Assembly: GCF_007827695.1 (NCBI RefSeq)
Contig: NZ_VITA01000006.1
Coordinates: forward strand, 62,001-126,000
DNA length: 64,000 nt
From: Sinorhizobium medicae
GTDB lineage: Bacteria > Pseudomonadota > Alphaproteobacteria > Rhizobiales > Rhizobiaceae
Direction of reading: 5' to 3'
Numbering within the stretch: position 1 is the first letter of the stretch; every line of letters starts with the position of its first letter. The notes beneath the pieces are model-generated. The model saw only the letters and a program-made list of their open reading frames with translations, ran no database searches and had not been told where the DNA came from. Positions 18,049-26,930 of this stretch are shown piece by piece. Both the position numbers and the translations under genes were made by a program.

Positions 18049-19826
18049 GAGGCAGCCTCATGGCTCAAGCGGCCTGGCGTCGGCTGGTTCTGCGGAATGA
18101 AATCTTCGGGCGCCCCGGGAACACTGTAATCGTAGGCCCAACGGTAGACGACGGGCAGTTCCTTGCCCCAGTTGCCGTGAGCCGGCGGCGTCTCCGGTGT
18201 CTGCCATTCGAGCGTGGTCGCACGCCATGGATTGCCACCGGCTTCCCTGCCGTGGCGAAGGCTCCAGACGAGATTGAAGAGAAACAGGATCTGCGCCGCG
18301 CCGACGAGCAGCGCCATGACGCTGATGAAGGCGTTGAGCTCGGCGATCGATGTCGAGACGAACGAGGCCTCGCCGAGTTCGTGATAGCGGCGCGGAACGC
18401 CGATGAGGCCGAGATAGTGCATCGGGAAGAAGATCGCATAGGCGCCGATGAAGCTGATCCAGAAATGGATCTGGCCCATCGCTTCGTTGAGCATGCGCCC
18501 GGTGATCTTCGGATACCAGTGATAGATGGCGCCGAAGATGACCATGATCGGGGCAACGCCCATGACCATGTGGAAATGCGCGACGACGAACATGGTGTCG
18601 GAGAGCGGAACGTCGACGACGACATTGCCGAGGAAGAGGCCCGTCAGTCCGCCATTGACGAAGGTGACGATGAAGGCGAGCGCAAAGAGCATCGGCAGCG
18701 TCAGATGGATGTTGCCGCGCCAGAGGGTGAGCACCCAGTTATAGACCTTGATCGCCGTCGGCACCGCAATGATCAGCGTCGTGGTGGCGAAGAAGAAGCC
18801 GAAATAGGGGTTCATGCCGCTGACATACATATGGTGCGCCCAGACGATGAAAGACAGCCCGCCGATGACGACGATTGCCCAGACCATCATGCGATAGCCG
18901 AAGATGTTCTTGCGCGCGTGGGTGCTGATGAGATCGGAAACGATGCCGAAGGCGGGAAGCGCGACGATGTAGACTTCGGGATGGCCGAAAAACCAGAACA
19001 GGTGCTGGAAGAGGATCGGGCTGCCGCCGCCATGCTGCAGCTGCTCGCCCATTTCGACAATGGCCGGCATGAAGAAACTCGTGCCGAGCAGCCGGTCGAA
19101 GAGCATCATGACGCAGGCGACGAAAAGGGCAGGGAAGGCAAGGAGCGCCATCACGGTCGCGGTGAAAATACCCCAGACGGTCAGCGGCAGCCGCATCAGA
19201 GTCATACCACGCGCACGGCCCTGGAGAACGGTTACGACATAGTTGAGGCCACCCATGGTGAAGCCGATGATGAAGATGATCAGGGACGACAGCATCATGA
19301 TGATGCCCCAGTCCCTGCCGCCGGGTGTGCCGGAAAGAACGGCCTGGGGCGGATAGAGCGTCCAGCCGGCGCCCGTCGGTCCGCCGGGCGTGAAGAAACT
19401 GGCGGCCAGGACGAGCACGGCGAGCAGATAAATCCAATAGCTCAGCATGTTGGCGTAGGGAAACACCATGTCGCGCGCGCCGACCATCAGCGGGATCAGA
19501 TAGTTGCCGAAGCCGCCGAGGAAGAGTGCGGTGAGCAGATAGATTACCATGATCATGCCGTGCATGGTGATGAACTGATAATAGCGCTCGGCATCGATCA
19601 GCTCGAACGTGCCGGGAAAACCGAGTTGCAGCCGGATCAGCCAGGAGAGTGCAAGCGCAACCATTCCGATGGCGATTGCGGTCGTTCCGTACTGAATGGC
19701 GATGATTTTCGCATCCTGGCTGAAGACATAGCGCGTCCACCAGCTATGCGGATGGTAAAGCTCAACATCCTCGACTTCGGGAGGCGGGAGTGCCTCGCCA
19801 ATACCGGACCGGACGTCGACCATCAT
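18045..19826 (-). CDS. coxN: Cytochrome c oxidase subunit I (CoxN-like)
   Basis: Catalytic subunit of a heme-copper oxidase, 593 residues with at least twelve membrane helices. Ligand motifs are in place: ITMHGMIMV for the low-spin heme His, FGHPEVYI with the CuB His and cross-linked Tyr, VWAHHMY for two further CuB His, and VAHFHMVMG for the two heme His ligands. The FGHPEVY context fits an A-type, proton-pumping oxidase. It follows the subunit II gene by 32 bases and overlaps the next subunit III gene. The start may be either of two adjacent ATG codons. Confidence 0.93.
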   Translation of the reverse strand: MMVDVRSGIGEALPPPEVEDVELYHPHSWWTRYVFSQDAKIIAIQYGTTAIAIGMVALALSWLIRLQLGFPGTFELIDAERYYQFITMHGMIMVIYLLTALFLGGFGNYLIPLMVGARDMVFPYANMLSYWIYLLAVLVLAASFFTPGGPTGAGWTLYPPQAVLSGTPGGRDWGIIMMLSSLIIFIIGFTMGGLNYVVTVLQGRARGMTLMRLPLTVWGIFTATVMALLAFPALFVACVMMLFDRLLGTSFFMPAIVEMGEQLQHGGGSPILFQHLFWFFGHPEVYIVALPAFGIVSDLISTHARKNIFGYRMMVWAIVVIGGLSFIVWAHHMYVSGMNPYFGFFFATTTLIIAVPTAIKVYNWVLTLWRGNIHLTLPMLFALAFIVTFVNGGLTGLFLGNVVVDVPLSDTMFVVAHFHMVMGVAPIMVIFGAIYHWYPKITGRMLNEAMGQIHFWISFIGAYAIFFPMHYLGLIGVPRRYHELGEASFVSTSIAELNAFISVMALLVGAAQILFLFNLVWSLRHGREAGGNPWRATTLEWQTPETPPAHGNWGKELPVVYRWAYDYSVPGAPEDFIPQNQPTPGRLSHEAAS

Positions 19827-19858
19827 ATCTCCTCCCAGGGGCTACTGCACGGCGCCTC

Positions 19859-20803
19859 CTACTGCGCCGCTGAGGCGGCGACCGCTGTCGCCGTGGGGCT
19901 GGAGCATTCACGCTCTTCTTCGAAAAGCGTGAATGCTCCAGTTCCTTGTTCAGTCGCAACTCCGGACGGAACACCGCTACATACTTTTCCTGGAATTGCT
20001 CTTGTTTCCGTCGATGCGGAGAGTTGCGAAAAACTCTGCTGCTCGGCGAGCCAGACCTGGTAATCCTCTTCGGTGTCCACCACGACGGTGCCGCGCATCT
20101 GCGGGTGACCGACGCCGCAGAGTTCGGCGCAGAGTATCTCGAAAGTTCCGGTCCGCGTCGGCGTGAACCAGAAATAGGTGATCATGCCGGGCACCATATC
20201 CATCTTGGCGCGGAATTCGGGGACGTAGAAATCATGCAGGACGTCGACCGACCGCAGCAGCATCTTGACCGGTTTGCCGACAGGCAGGTGAAGCTCGCCG
20301 CCTTCGATGATGAGGTCGTCCTGTCCGGCGGCATCGTTCGTATTCAGCCCGAGCGAATTTTCCGGCACGATATTGCGCGTTTCGGTGGTGCCGAGCTTCC
20401 CGTCCGCCCCGGGCAGCCGGAAGCTCCACAGCCATTGCTGGCCGATCACCTCCACTTCGGATGCATCCTGCGGGACGGTGACGAACTGGTTCCAAACGAA
20501 GAGGCCCGGAGCCAGCATTGCCGCGACACCGAAGGTGGTACCGGTCGCCAGCCAGCCTTCGAGCCTTCTGTTCTCGGGCTCATAAGCGGCAATATTGCCC
20601 GGACGGTGGCGGAATCGCAGGACACAATAGGCCATGAACAGGACGACGGCGGTGAAGGCGATGCCGGTGATCCAGAAGGTGATGGTGATCGTATTGTCGA
20701 TGTAAATCCAATTGGAGGCGATTGGAGTCCACCACCAAGGACTGAGCAAATGGAACAACACTGAGCCGACGGCCAGCAGAACCAGAATCACTACCACGGC
20801 CAT
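19859..20803 (-). CDS. coxM: Cytochrome c oxidase subunit II (CoxM-like) with a repeat-derived C-terminal tail
   Basis: Subunit II, 314 residues. Two membrane helices (about 1-22 and 38-62) are followed by the periplasmic cupredoxin domain carrying the CuA site CAELCGVGHPQM. Conserved sequence stops near residue 262, after EDYQVWLAEQQ. The last ~50 residues have no counterpart in the family, and residues about 268-302 are encoded by a palindromic repeat (19899-20001). The repeat therefore appears to have inserted into the coxM end and extended the reading frame. It is the first gene of the oxidase operon and donates electrons from cytochrome c to subunit I. Confidence 0.88.
   Translation of the reverse strand: MAVVVILVLLAVGSVLFHLLSPWWWTPIASNWIYIDNTITITFWITGIAFTAVVLFMAYCVLRFRHRPGNIAAYEPENRRLEGWLATGTTFGVAAMLAPGLFVWNQFVTVPQDASEVEVIGQQWLWSFRLPGADGKLGTTETRNIVPENSLGLNTNDAAGQDDLIIEGGELHLPVGKPVKMLLRSVDVLHDFYVPEFRAKMDMVPGMITYFWFTPTRTGTFEILCAELCGVGHPQMRGTVVVDTEEDYQVWLAEQQSFSQLSASTETRAIPGKVCSGVPSGVATEQGTGAFTLFEEERECSSPTATAVAASAAQ
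19899..20001. repeat. RIME-like palindromic element inside coxM
   Basis: About 103 bases with two palindromes. The first is perfect: CTGGAGCATTCACGCT (19899-19914) pairs with its reverse complement at 19926-19941 around an 11-base loop. The second is imperfect, joining GCAACTCCGGACGGAA-like sequence to TTTTCCTGGAATTGC, ending near 20000. Two palindromes in about 108 bases is the description of Rhizobium-specific intergenic mosaic elements; family assignment is from memory. It lies in the coding frame of coxM. Confidence 0.7.
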
Positions 20804-20937
20804 TTCCTGTCCTCCCCGCCGTCATCGGCCGTGAGACGAATACGCAATCCGCAGAGTTCCGATCACAATTATTACACGAACGGAAAATACTGGCAATTCA
20901 TCGGCAAGAGATCGACTTCTCTCTTCCGCAAGTATTC

Positions 20938-21336
20938 CTATTGGGAATGCTGCTTCAGGTAGGCGATAACGTTGGCAAGCTCCTCGTCCTTCTTCAGGCC
21001 GGGGAAAACCATTTTGGTGCCTTTGACCTTGGCCCTCGGATTGCGGAGATAGTCGGCCAGAGTCGCTTCGTCCCAGACGAGGCCACCCTTGCCCGCATCG
21101 ACCATGGCTTGCGAATACTTGAAATCCGGGTGGGTGCCGGCCGTCCTGCCCATGATGCCCTTCAGCGAAGGGCCGACCTTGTTCTGGTCCTCGTCGATGA
21201 CATGGCAGGTGGCGCATCTCTTGAAGACAGTAGCGCCGGCCTCGGCATCGCCCTCCTGGGCGAGCGCGGCGGTGGGACAGAGCGAAAGTGCTGAAAAAGA
21301 CGCCGAAAAATACAGGGCAGCAAATGCAATTCGCAT
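20938..21336 (-). CDS. Class I cytochrome c (cytochrome c2-like)
   Basis: Periplasmic electron carrier of 132 residues. A signal peptide ends near residue 26 (PTAALA). The heme-binding motif CATCH is at 41-45, and the distal Met ligand lies in the KMVFPG stretch near residue 108. The length and the NKVGPSLKGIMGRTAG loop fit the cytochrome c2 family. It reads in the same direction as the oxidase operon 134 bases downstream and is a likely electron donor to it, though it may have its own transcript. Confidence 0.9.
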   Translation of the reverse strand: MRIAFAALYFSASFSALSLCPTAALAQEGDAEAGATVFKRCATCHVIDEDQNKVGPSLKGIMGRTAGTHPDFKYSQAMVDAGKGGLVWDEATLADYLRNPRAKVKGTKMVFPGLKKDEELANVIAYLKQHSQ

Positions 21337-21513
21337 GATACTTCCTCAATTTCGCCCGGCGCGGGGCAAGGAAGGCCATCGTCAATCTGCTTGGCGGTGC
21401 TTGCTTCACTTCAGGAATGGCGCGCCGGGGCGGTTGATACGTGCGACAGGAAAGAAGCTAGTCCTTGCCGGAGAGAAGTCAATTGTTCCTTCGAGGGGCT
21501 GTCACGGCTCTCG

Positions 21514-22578
21514 TCAGACGCGCCTTCCCTCTGCGTCGAAGAAATGCAGGTAATGGGCCGGAAAGCGGACGGGGATCGTGCCGGACGCGGTCAGGAACGA
21601 GCGGTCGTTGGTAAATGCCTTGAAGCTCGCCCCTCCGAGCGAAAGATGCAGGATAATGCCGAAACCGGTCGGCTCGACCAGATCAACCGTGGCAAGCAGA
21701 GTTTCCGGCCCGTGGCCGGCAAGTACGACATGTTCGGGGCGGATGCCGAGCGTCACCCTCGCGTTGTTCGAAAGGGGGGGCGCGTCGAGCGGGATGCTGT
21801 TTCCGTCCTCCATCTCGAAGCGCTGCACTTCACCCGCCTGATAGTTGCCTTCGAAGAAGTTCATGCCCGGCGAGCCTATGAAACCGGCAACGAAAAGATT
21901 GGCCGGGCGGTCGTAAAGATCGAGCGGGCTTCCGACCTGCTGGACCACGCCGCCATTCATGGCGACGATCCGGTCGGCAAGCGTCATCGCCTCGATCTGG
22001 TCGTGCGTCACGTAGATGGACGTGGCTCCGAGATCCTTGTGCAGCTTCTTGATCTCGGCGCGCATCTGCTCGCGCAGGCGCGCATCGAGATTGGAAAGCG
22101 GCTCGTCGAAGAGAAATGCCTTCGGCTGGCGCACGATGGCGCGGCCCATGGCCACGCGCTGGCGCTGGCCGCCGGAGAGCGCCCTCGGACGGCGCTCGAG
22201 AAGCGGGTCGAGACCGAGCTTGGCAGCGGCGCCGGCTACGACGGTCGCGATCCTGTCCTTGGCGGTTTTTCGAAGCCTCAGACTGTAGCTCATGTTCTTC
22301 GCGACCGACATATGCGGGTAGAGCGCATAGGACTGGAACACCATGGCGATGTCGCGGTCCTTCGGGGCCAGGTCGTTGACCCGCCGGCCGGCGATGCGGA
22401 TCTCCCCGCCGGTCACGCTTTCGAGCCCGGCAATCATGCGCAGAAGGGTCGACTTGCCGCAGCCGGAGGGGCCGACGAGCACGACGAATTCGCCGTCGCT
22501 GATTTTGAGGTCGACGTCATGCAGTACCGGGTGGGTACCGTAGGACTTCTTGATGTTGGCGATGTCGATGGAAGCCAT
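21514..22578 (-). CDS. Carbohydrate-type ABC transporter ATP-binding protein (UgpC/MalK-like)
   Basis: Cytoplasmic ATPase of 354 residues in the MalK/UgpC subfamily. Walker A GPSGCGKST lies near 37-45, signature LSGGQRQR near 135, Walker B FLFDEPLSNLDA near 154, and the switch His in YVTHDQIEAM. A C-terminal TOBE regulatory domain with LGIRPEH follows (about 245-354). It is the last gene of a six-gene minus-strand operon, five bases after the second permease. It energises the neighbouring permease pair. Confidence 0.93.
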   Translation of the reverse strand: MASIDIANIKKSYGTHPVLHDVDLKISDGEFVVLVGPSGCGKSTLLRMIAGLESVTGGEIRIAGRRVNDLAPKDRDIAMVFQSYALYPHMSVAKNMSYSLRLRKTAKDRIATVVAGAAAKLGLDPLLERRPRALSGGQRQRVAMGRAIVRQPKAFLFDEPLSNLDARLREQMRAEIKKLHKDLGATSIYVTHDQIEAMTLADRIVAMNGGVVQQVGSPLDLYDRPANLFVAGFIGSPGMNFFEGNYQAGEVQRFEMEDGNSIPLDAPPLSNNARVTLGIRPEHVVLAGHGPETLLATVDLVEPTGFGIILHLSLGGASFKAFTNDRSFLTASGTIPVRFPAHYLHFFDAEGRRV

Positions 22579-22583
22579 GGGTA

Positions 22584-23417
22584 TCAGCCTTTCACCGCGC
22601 CGGCCGTGAGGCCTTGCACGAGATAGCGTTGAATGAGGAGGAAGAAGAGGCAGGCCGGGATCAGCGCCAGCACGCCGGCGGCCATCATCTGGCCGAAGTC
22701 CACCGAGAATTTCGAGACGAAGGACAAAAGCCCGACCGGGAAGGTCGCCTGCGCATTGCCGGAGATCAGCATCAGCGAGAAGAGCAGTTCGCTCCAGGCG
22801 GCGGTGAAGACGAAGCCGAGCGTCGCGGCGATCCCAGGCAGCGTCAGCGGCAGGATGATCTGGCGGAAGGCGACGAACTGCGTCGCGCCGTCGATCATCG
22901 CGGCTTCTTCCAGGTCCTTGGGAATGCCGTCGAAGAAGGACTGCATCAGGAACGTGGCGAAGGGAACGTTGAAGGCGGTGTAGACGACCACGAGCCCGGT
23001 GAGACTGTTGGTCAGCCCCAGCGGCGAGAGGATCTTGAAGATCGGCGCGACCAGCATGACCAATGGAAACATCTGCGTCAGCAGCATCAGCGTCACCAGC
23101 CAGTATTTGCCGCGGAACCGGAAGCGCGAGAGCGCGTAGCCCGAGAGCGAGGCGAGGATGGTGACGATGACGGCGGTCGAGCCGGAAACGATCAGGCTGT
23201 TTCGGAAGAAGACCGGAAAGGCGCTGTGCCGGAGCACGAAATCGAAGTGCTCGAGGCTCGCCCGCGACGGCCAGAGGCGGATGCCCTCCGAATAGAGCAG
23301 ATCATTCGGGGTGACCGCGACCTTGAGCAGCCAGAAGAGAGGGAACAGCGCGAAGGCGATATAGGCGAGGATCGCCAGACGATGCGCAATGATCAGAAAT
23401 GCTTTGTTGGCGCGCAT
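22584..23417 (-). CDS. Carbohydrate-type ABC transporter permease (MalG-like)
   Basis: Inner-membrane permease of 277 residues with about six helices. It has the MalG-type EAA loop EEAAMIDGATQFVAFRQIIL (about 185-205) and the late LFFLLIQRYLVQGLTAGAVKG ending typical of sugar permeases. It lies four bases after the MalF-like permease and five before the ATPase, so all are co-transcribed. Its family usually imports sugars or sugar alcohols; the partner enzyme in this operon points elsewhere (see findings). Confidence 0.92.
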   Translation of the reverse strand: MRANKAFLIIAHRLAILAYIAFALFPLFWLLKVAVTPNDLLYSEGIRLWPSRASLEHFDFVLRHSAFPVFFRNSLIVSGSTAVIVTILASLSGYALSRFRFRGKYWLVTLMLLTQMFPLVMLVAPIFKILSPLGLTNSLTGLVVVYTAFNVPFATFLMQSFFDGIPKDLEEAAMIDGATQFVAFRQIILPLTLPGIAATLGFVFTAAWSELLFSLMLISGNAQATFPVGLLSFVSKFSVDFGQMMAAGVLALIPACLFFLLIQRYLVQGLTAGAVKG

Positions 23418-23421
23418 GTTC

Positions 23422-24357
23422 TCAATCCTTGCTCAGGAGCCACTGCCGCAGGATCACGATCAGCAATGAATAGGCGAGGAGCAGTGCCAGCAGCACCAGC
23501 GCGATCGCCGAGGCATAGCCGAAGTCGAGCCGCTTGAACGCCTGGGTGAAGATGTAGCTCGCGACGATCTGGGTGCGGTCCGCCGGGCCGCCATTTGTCA
23601 TGACGATGATGAGATCGGCAAAATTGGAGATCCAGACCGTGCGCAGCAGAATGGTGATCGCGATCGTCGGCGCCAGGAAGGGAAGCGTGATCGAAAGGAA
23701 ACGCTGCAGCGGGCCGGCGCCATCGATGCTCGCCGCCTCGTAAAGATCGCGCGGGATGGCCTGGAGTGCCGCCAGAAGCGTGATCGCGAAGAAGGGAATG
23801 CCCCACCAGATATTGGCGACGATCGGTCCCCACATGGCAAGCTGGGGATCGGACAGGATGTTGGTCGGCTGGCTCATGATGCCCATCGCAAAGAGCCAGT
23901 GCGGCAGCGGACCGACGACGGGGTTGAAGAGCCACGCCCAGTTGAGGCCTGCGAGGAAACTCGGCACCGCCCAGGGCAGGAAGACGAGCGCCTGCGCGAC
24001 CGCACGGCCATGAAAGGGCTTGTCGAGCAGAAGCGCCAGGATGAGGCCGAAGGCGAACTGCAGGAAGACCGAGGCGCCGGTCCACCAGAGCGTGTTTCGC
24101 AGCGAGCGGAAGAAAGCCTGGTCCTGCGCGAGCGCGCGAAAATGATCGAGGCCGACGAAACCGCCGGAGAAGGGGTTGAGCAGCTGGATGTCGCGGAAAG
24201 CGTAGGAGATGCCGAGCACCAGAGGCACCAGCATGACCGTGACGATAAGGATGAGCGCCGGGGCGGTGTAGAGATAAGGCGCAGATGCGTCGGCGATCCG
24301 CTTCATCAGCGGCGGACGGATTGCGGGCAGGCCTTCATGGCGTGCGGCATAGGCCAT
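23422..24357 (-). CDS. Carbohydrate-type ABC transporter permease (MalF/UgpA-like)
   Basis: Inner-membrane permease of 311 residues. It has six hydrophobic segments and the EAA loop YEAASIDGAGPLQRFLSITL (about 215-235). The start at 24357 leaves a 25-residue cytoplasmic tail before the first helix; GGGGAAA lies about 11 bases upstream. It follows the binding-protein gene by a 102-base gap containing a GC-rich hairpin. It forms the translocation channel with the MalG-like protein. Confidence 0.92.
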   Translation of the reverse strand: MAYAARHEGLPAIRPPLMKRIADASAPYLYTAPALILIVTVMLVPLVLGISYAFRDIQLLNPFSGGFVGLDHFRALAQDQAFFRSLRNTLWWTGASVFLQFAFGLILALLLDKPFHGRAVAQALVFLPWAVPSFLAGLNWAWLFNPVVGPLPHWLFAMGIMSQPTNILSDPQLAMWGPIVANIWWGIPFFAITLLAALQAIPRDLYEAASIDGAGPLQRFLSITLPFLAPTIAITILLRTVWISNFADLIIVMTNGGPADRTQIVASYIFTQAFKRLDFGYASAIALVLLALLLAYSLLIVILRQWLLSKD

Positions 24358-24426
24358 CGATCGAAATTTCCCCTTTTTTGACCGCCGTTATGGACCGGCG
24401 TGCCTTCTTGTCATCAGGCGAGACGG

Positions 24427-24451
24427 CCGGCGGCGGCTGAACCGCCGCCGG
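24427..24451 (-). terminator. Intra-operon hairpin after the binding-protein gene
   Basis: CCGGCGGCGG (24427-24436) and CCGCCGCCGG (24442-24451) form a perfect 10-bp stem with a 5-base loop. It lies between the binding-protein stop and the permease start. No T run follows, so it more likely protects or attenuates the transcript, favouring high binding-protein expression. Confidence 0.5.
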
Positions 24452-24459
24452 TGCCCAGG

Positions 24460-25722
24460 CTATTTCTTGTTCGCGAGATATTTCTGCTGAGCCTTGGTCA
24501 GGTAGTCGGCCCACTGGTTGGCAAGTTCTTCCGGCGTGATGTCGCCGAGGAGAGCTTCCTGGGTCGTCTTGATGGCGAGCGAATCTTTGAAGAAGGCGAA
24601 TTCTTCGAGATAGGTCGGCATGACCGTCAGCACGACGTCCTTGTCGGCGAGTTCGTCGAACCAGCCCTTGAACTGCGCGCTCGCATAAAAGGGGTCCTTT
24701 TCGGCCGACTTGTGAACGGGCAGCGCGCCGGTGCGCTTATTCCACTCGATATTGCCTTCCGGGCCTTCCAGCGTTTCGATCAGCTTCCAGGAGAGATCCT
24801 TGTTCTGGCTGGCGGCAAGGATCGACCAGCCGGCGAAGCCGATCGTGGTGAAGGCCTTGCCGCTCGGCCCCTTCGGCATGGTGGTCACGCCGAAATCCTC
24901 CGGCTTCATGCGCTGGGCAATAGCGATCAAGGCATCCGGGTCCTGGTCGAGAAAGGCGCAGGTGCCGCTGTAGAAGCCCGCGACGATCTCGTTGAAGCCC
25001 CAGTTGACGCTATCCTTCGGCGCCAGACCCTTCTTGTAGAGGTCGATGACCCAGGTGAGGCCTTTGATCCAGCCTTCGCTGTTCATCGTGGAAGTGCCGT
25101 CCTCGTTGAAGAACTTGTTGTCGCCGGCCATGGTCGCGCCGAACATCACCCAGCCGTTGAGCCCGCCCGGACCGCCGCGCAGGCAGTAACCGGATTTGCC
25201 CGGCAGCTTGGAGACCGCCTCGGAAGCCTTGACGAAGTCGTCCATCGTCTTCGGCGGTTCGGCGACACCCGCTTCGGAGAGCAGCTTCTTGTTGTAGAAC
25301 ATCGCCCGGAGATAGAAGCCGTAAGGCAACATGTAAGCTGTGTCGTTGACGTCCCGGCCGAGTTCGAGCGCGCGCTCGGTGAGGCCTGGCGTGTGCTCCC
25401 ATTTTGCGAGATAGGGCTCGAGGCTTTCGAGCATGCCGTTATTGGCATAGAGCGACAGCCAGGTGTCGGGCATTTCCATGACATCGGGGATTTCGCCGGC
25501 CGATACCATGGTGGCGAATTTCTGGAAGGCTTCGCCCCAGGGCAGCGAAATGATCTCGACGGTCGTGCCGGGGTTCGCCTCTTCGAACTTGGCGACGATC
25601 GACTTCAGCGTTTCGGTGCGCTCGGGGCTGGTTATGACCTCCACGAGCTTCAGCTTCGTATCTGCAAGGGCGCTGCCGGCCATCAGGGTGGCAAGCAGGG
25701 CGGCTGTGATCAGTTTCCTCAT
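24460..25722 (-). CDS. Extracellular solute-binding protein (family 1)
   Basis: Periplasmic binding protein of 420 residues, SBP_bac_1 family. ATG 25722 is chosen because a clean signal peptide follows (ITAALLATLMAGSALA, cleaved near residue 20) and AGGGAACAAAA precedes it. The KFEEANPGTTVEI segment near residue 45 is typical of family 1 binding proteins for sugars or glycerol phosphate. It is encoded between a PLP enzyme and the permeases, and is the specificity subunit of this importer. The ligand is unknown. Confidence 0.92.
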   Translation of the reverse strand: MRKLITAALLATLMAGSALADTKLKLVEVITSPERTETLKSIVAKFEEANPGTTVEIISLPWGEAFQKFATMVSAGEIPDVMEMPDTWLSLYANNGMLESLEPYLAKWEHTPGLTERALELGRDVNDTAYMLPYGFYLRAMFYNKKLLSEAGVAEPPKTMDDFVKASEAVSKLPGKSGYCLRGGPGGLNGWVMFGATMAGDNKFFNEDGTSTMNSEGWIKGLTWVIDLYKKGLAPKDSVNWGFNEIVAGFYSGTCAFLDQDPDALIAIAQRMKPEDFGVTTMPKGPSGKAFTTIGFAGWSILAASQNKDLSWKLIETLEGPEGNIEWNKRTGALPVHKSAEKDPFYASAQFKGWFDELADKDVVLTVMPTYLEEFAFFKDSLAIKTTQEALLGDITPEELANQWADYLTKAQQKYLANKK

Positions 25723-25757
25723 TTTTGTTCCCTTTGTTCTCGCTGGTTGCGTGTTCG

Positions 25758-26930
25758 TCAGCCTGATGAAGCGGCTGTCATCGCCGCTTCGAGGTCGCTC
25801 CAGAGGGCCTCCGTTCCCTCCAGGCCGACATGGAGCCGTACCGACCGCGGTGAAATGCCGAAGGCTGCCGCGGAATTGGGCTCGGCTTTCTGTCGGAGGA
25901 CGATTTCGCCCGGCACGATCAGGCTTTCGTGGCCGCCCCAGGAGACGCCGAGCTTGAACAGTTTCAGATGATCGGCGAAGCGCCGCACGTCGACGCCTTC
26001 GCGGAAGATGAAGGAGAAGAGGCCGGAGGTGCCGGAGAGACCCGGCGGAAGATGATTGCCGAGGCCGGGATGGCAAACGGTTTCGACCAGCGGATGCTCC
26101 GCCAGGCGACGGGCGACTGCAAGCGCCGAGCGCTCATGTGCCTTCATCCGGATCGGCAGGGTGCGCAAGCCGCGGATCAGGAGCCAGGCATCGAATGGTG
26201 AAAGCTTGCCACCGAGATAGGGATAGGCTTCCGAACGGATGCGGCCGATCAACGCGCTCGACCCGGCGACCACCCCGGCGACGACATCGCTATGGCCGCT
26301 CAGATATTTCGAGGCCGAGTGAATGACGAGGTCGACGCCAAGCGAGATCGGCTGCTGAAATACCGGGCTCGCCCAGCTGTTGTCGATGACCGTGACGATC
26401 CCTTGCTCTCGTGCAAGAGCCGCAAGCGATGCGACATCATGCGTGTCCATGACCCAGCTGGTCGGGCTTTCCATGTAGAAGAGCCTGGCGCCGGGAAGTG
26501 CTCTCGCCACCGCCTCCTCGTCTCGTCCGTCGACATAGGTGACTTCGATGCGCATGCGCTTCAGATGGGTGCCGAAGAGGCGGAACGCATCGGGATACAC
26601 ATGCTTCACGGAGACGATGCGGTCGCCCGGCTCCACGAAGGAGAGGACGCTCGATGAGATCGCCGACATGCCGCTGGCGAAGCCGATCGCATCCTCGGCG
26701 CCTTCGAGCTTTGCCAGCATCTCCTCGAAATGCCTGACCGTCGGATTGAGGCCGCGGGTGTAGATCGGCCGCACGCGCTCGCCTCGATAGGAGGAGAGCA
26801 TCTCGTCATAATCCTTGAAGGTGAAGAGCGAGGTCTGGACGATCGGGGGAACGACGGCATCGAAAGCGTTGCTCTCGTCATGCGCGACAATCAGGGAGGC
26901 TCTCTCGAACGGATCGAGACCGTTGCTCAT
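25758..26930 (-). CDS. Cys/Met metabolism PLP-dependent enzyme (cystathionine lyase/synthase family)
   Basis: PLP enzyme of 390 residues in the trans-sulfuration family. Visible landmarks are YTRGLNPT (57-64), the FASGMSAISS phosphate-binding loop (near 84-93), VIDNSWASP with the PLP-ring Asp (183), and HSASKYLSGHSD with Lys208 as the internal aldimine. This family includes cystathionine beta- and gamma-lyases and methionine gamma-lyase; the exact reaction cannot be assigned. Its start overlaps the stop of the upstream GntR gene (ATGA), and a binding protein follows 35 bases later. It probably degrades the imported compound. Confidence 0.87.
   Translation of the reverse strand: MSNGLDPFERASLIVAHDESNAFDAVVPPIVQTSLFTFKDYDEMLSSYRGERVRPIYTRGLNPTVRHFEEMLAKLEGAEDAIGFASGMSAISSSVLSFVEPGDRIVSVKHVYPDAFRLFGTHLKRMRIEVTYVDGRDEEAVARALPGARLFYMESPTSWVMDTHDVASLAALAREQGIVTVIDNSWASPVFQQPISLGVDLVIHSASKYLSGHSDVVAGVVAGSSALIGRIRSEAYPYLGGKLSPFDAWLLIRGLRTLPIRMKAHERSALAVARRLAEHPLVETVCHPGLGNHLPPGLSGTSGLFSFIFREGVDVRRFADHLKLFKLGVSWGGHESLIVPGEIVLRQKAEPNSAAAFGISPRSVRLHVGLEGTEALWSDLEAAMTAASSG

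Noticed and set aside
18060..20063. 667-codon open frame on the plus strand
   Set aside because: It is antisense to coxN and coxM, with low-complexity charged translation and no ribosome site.
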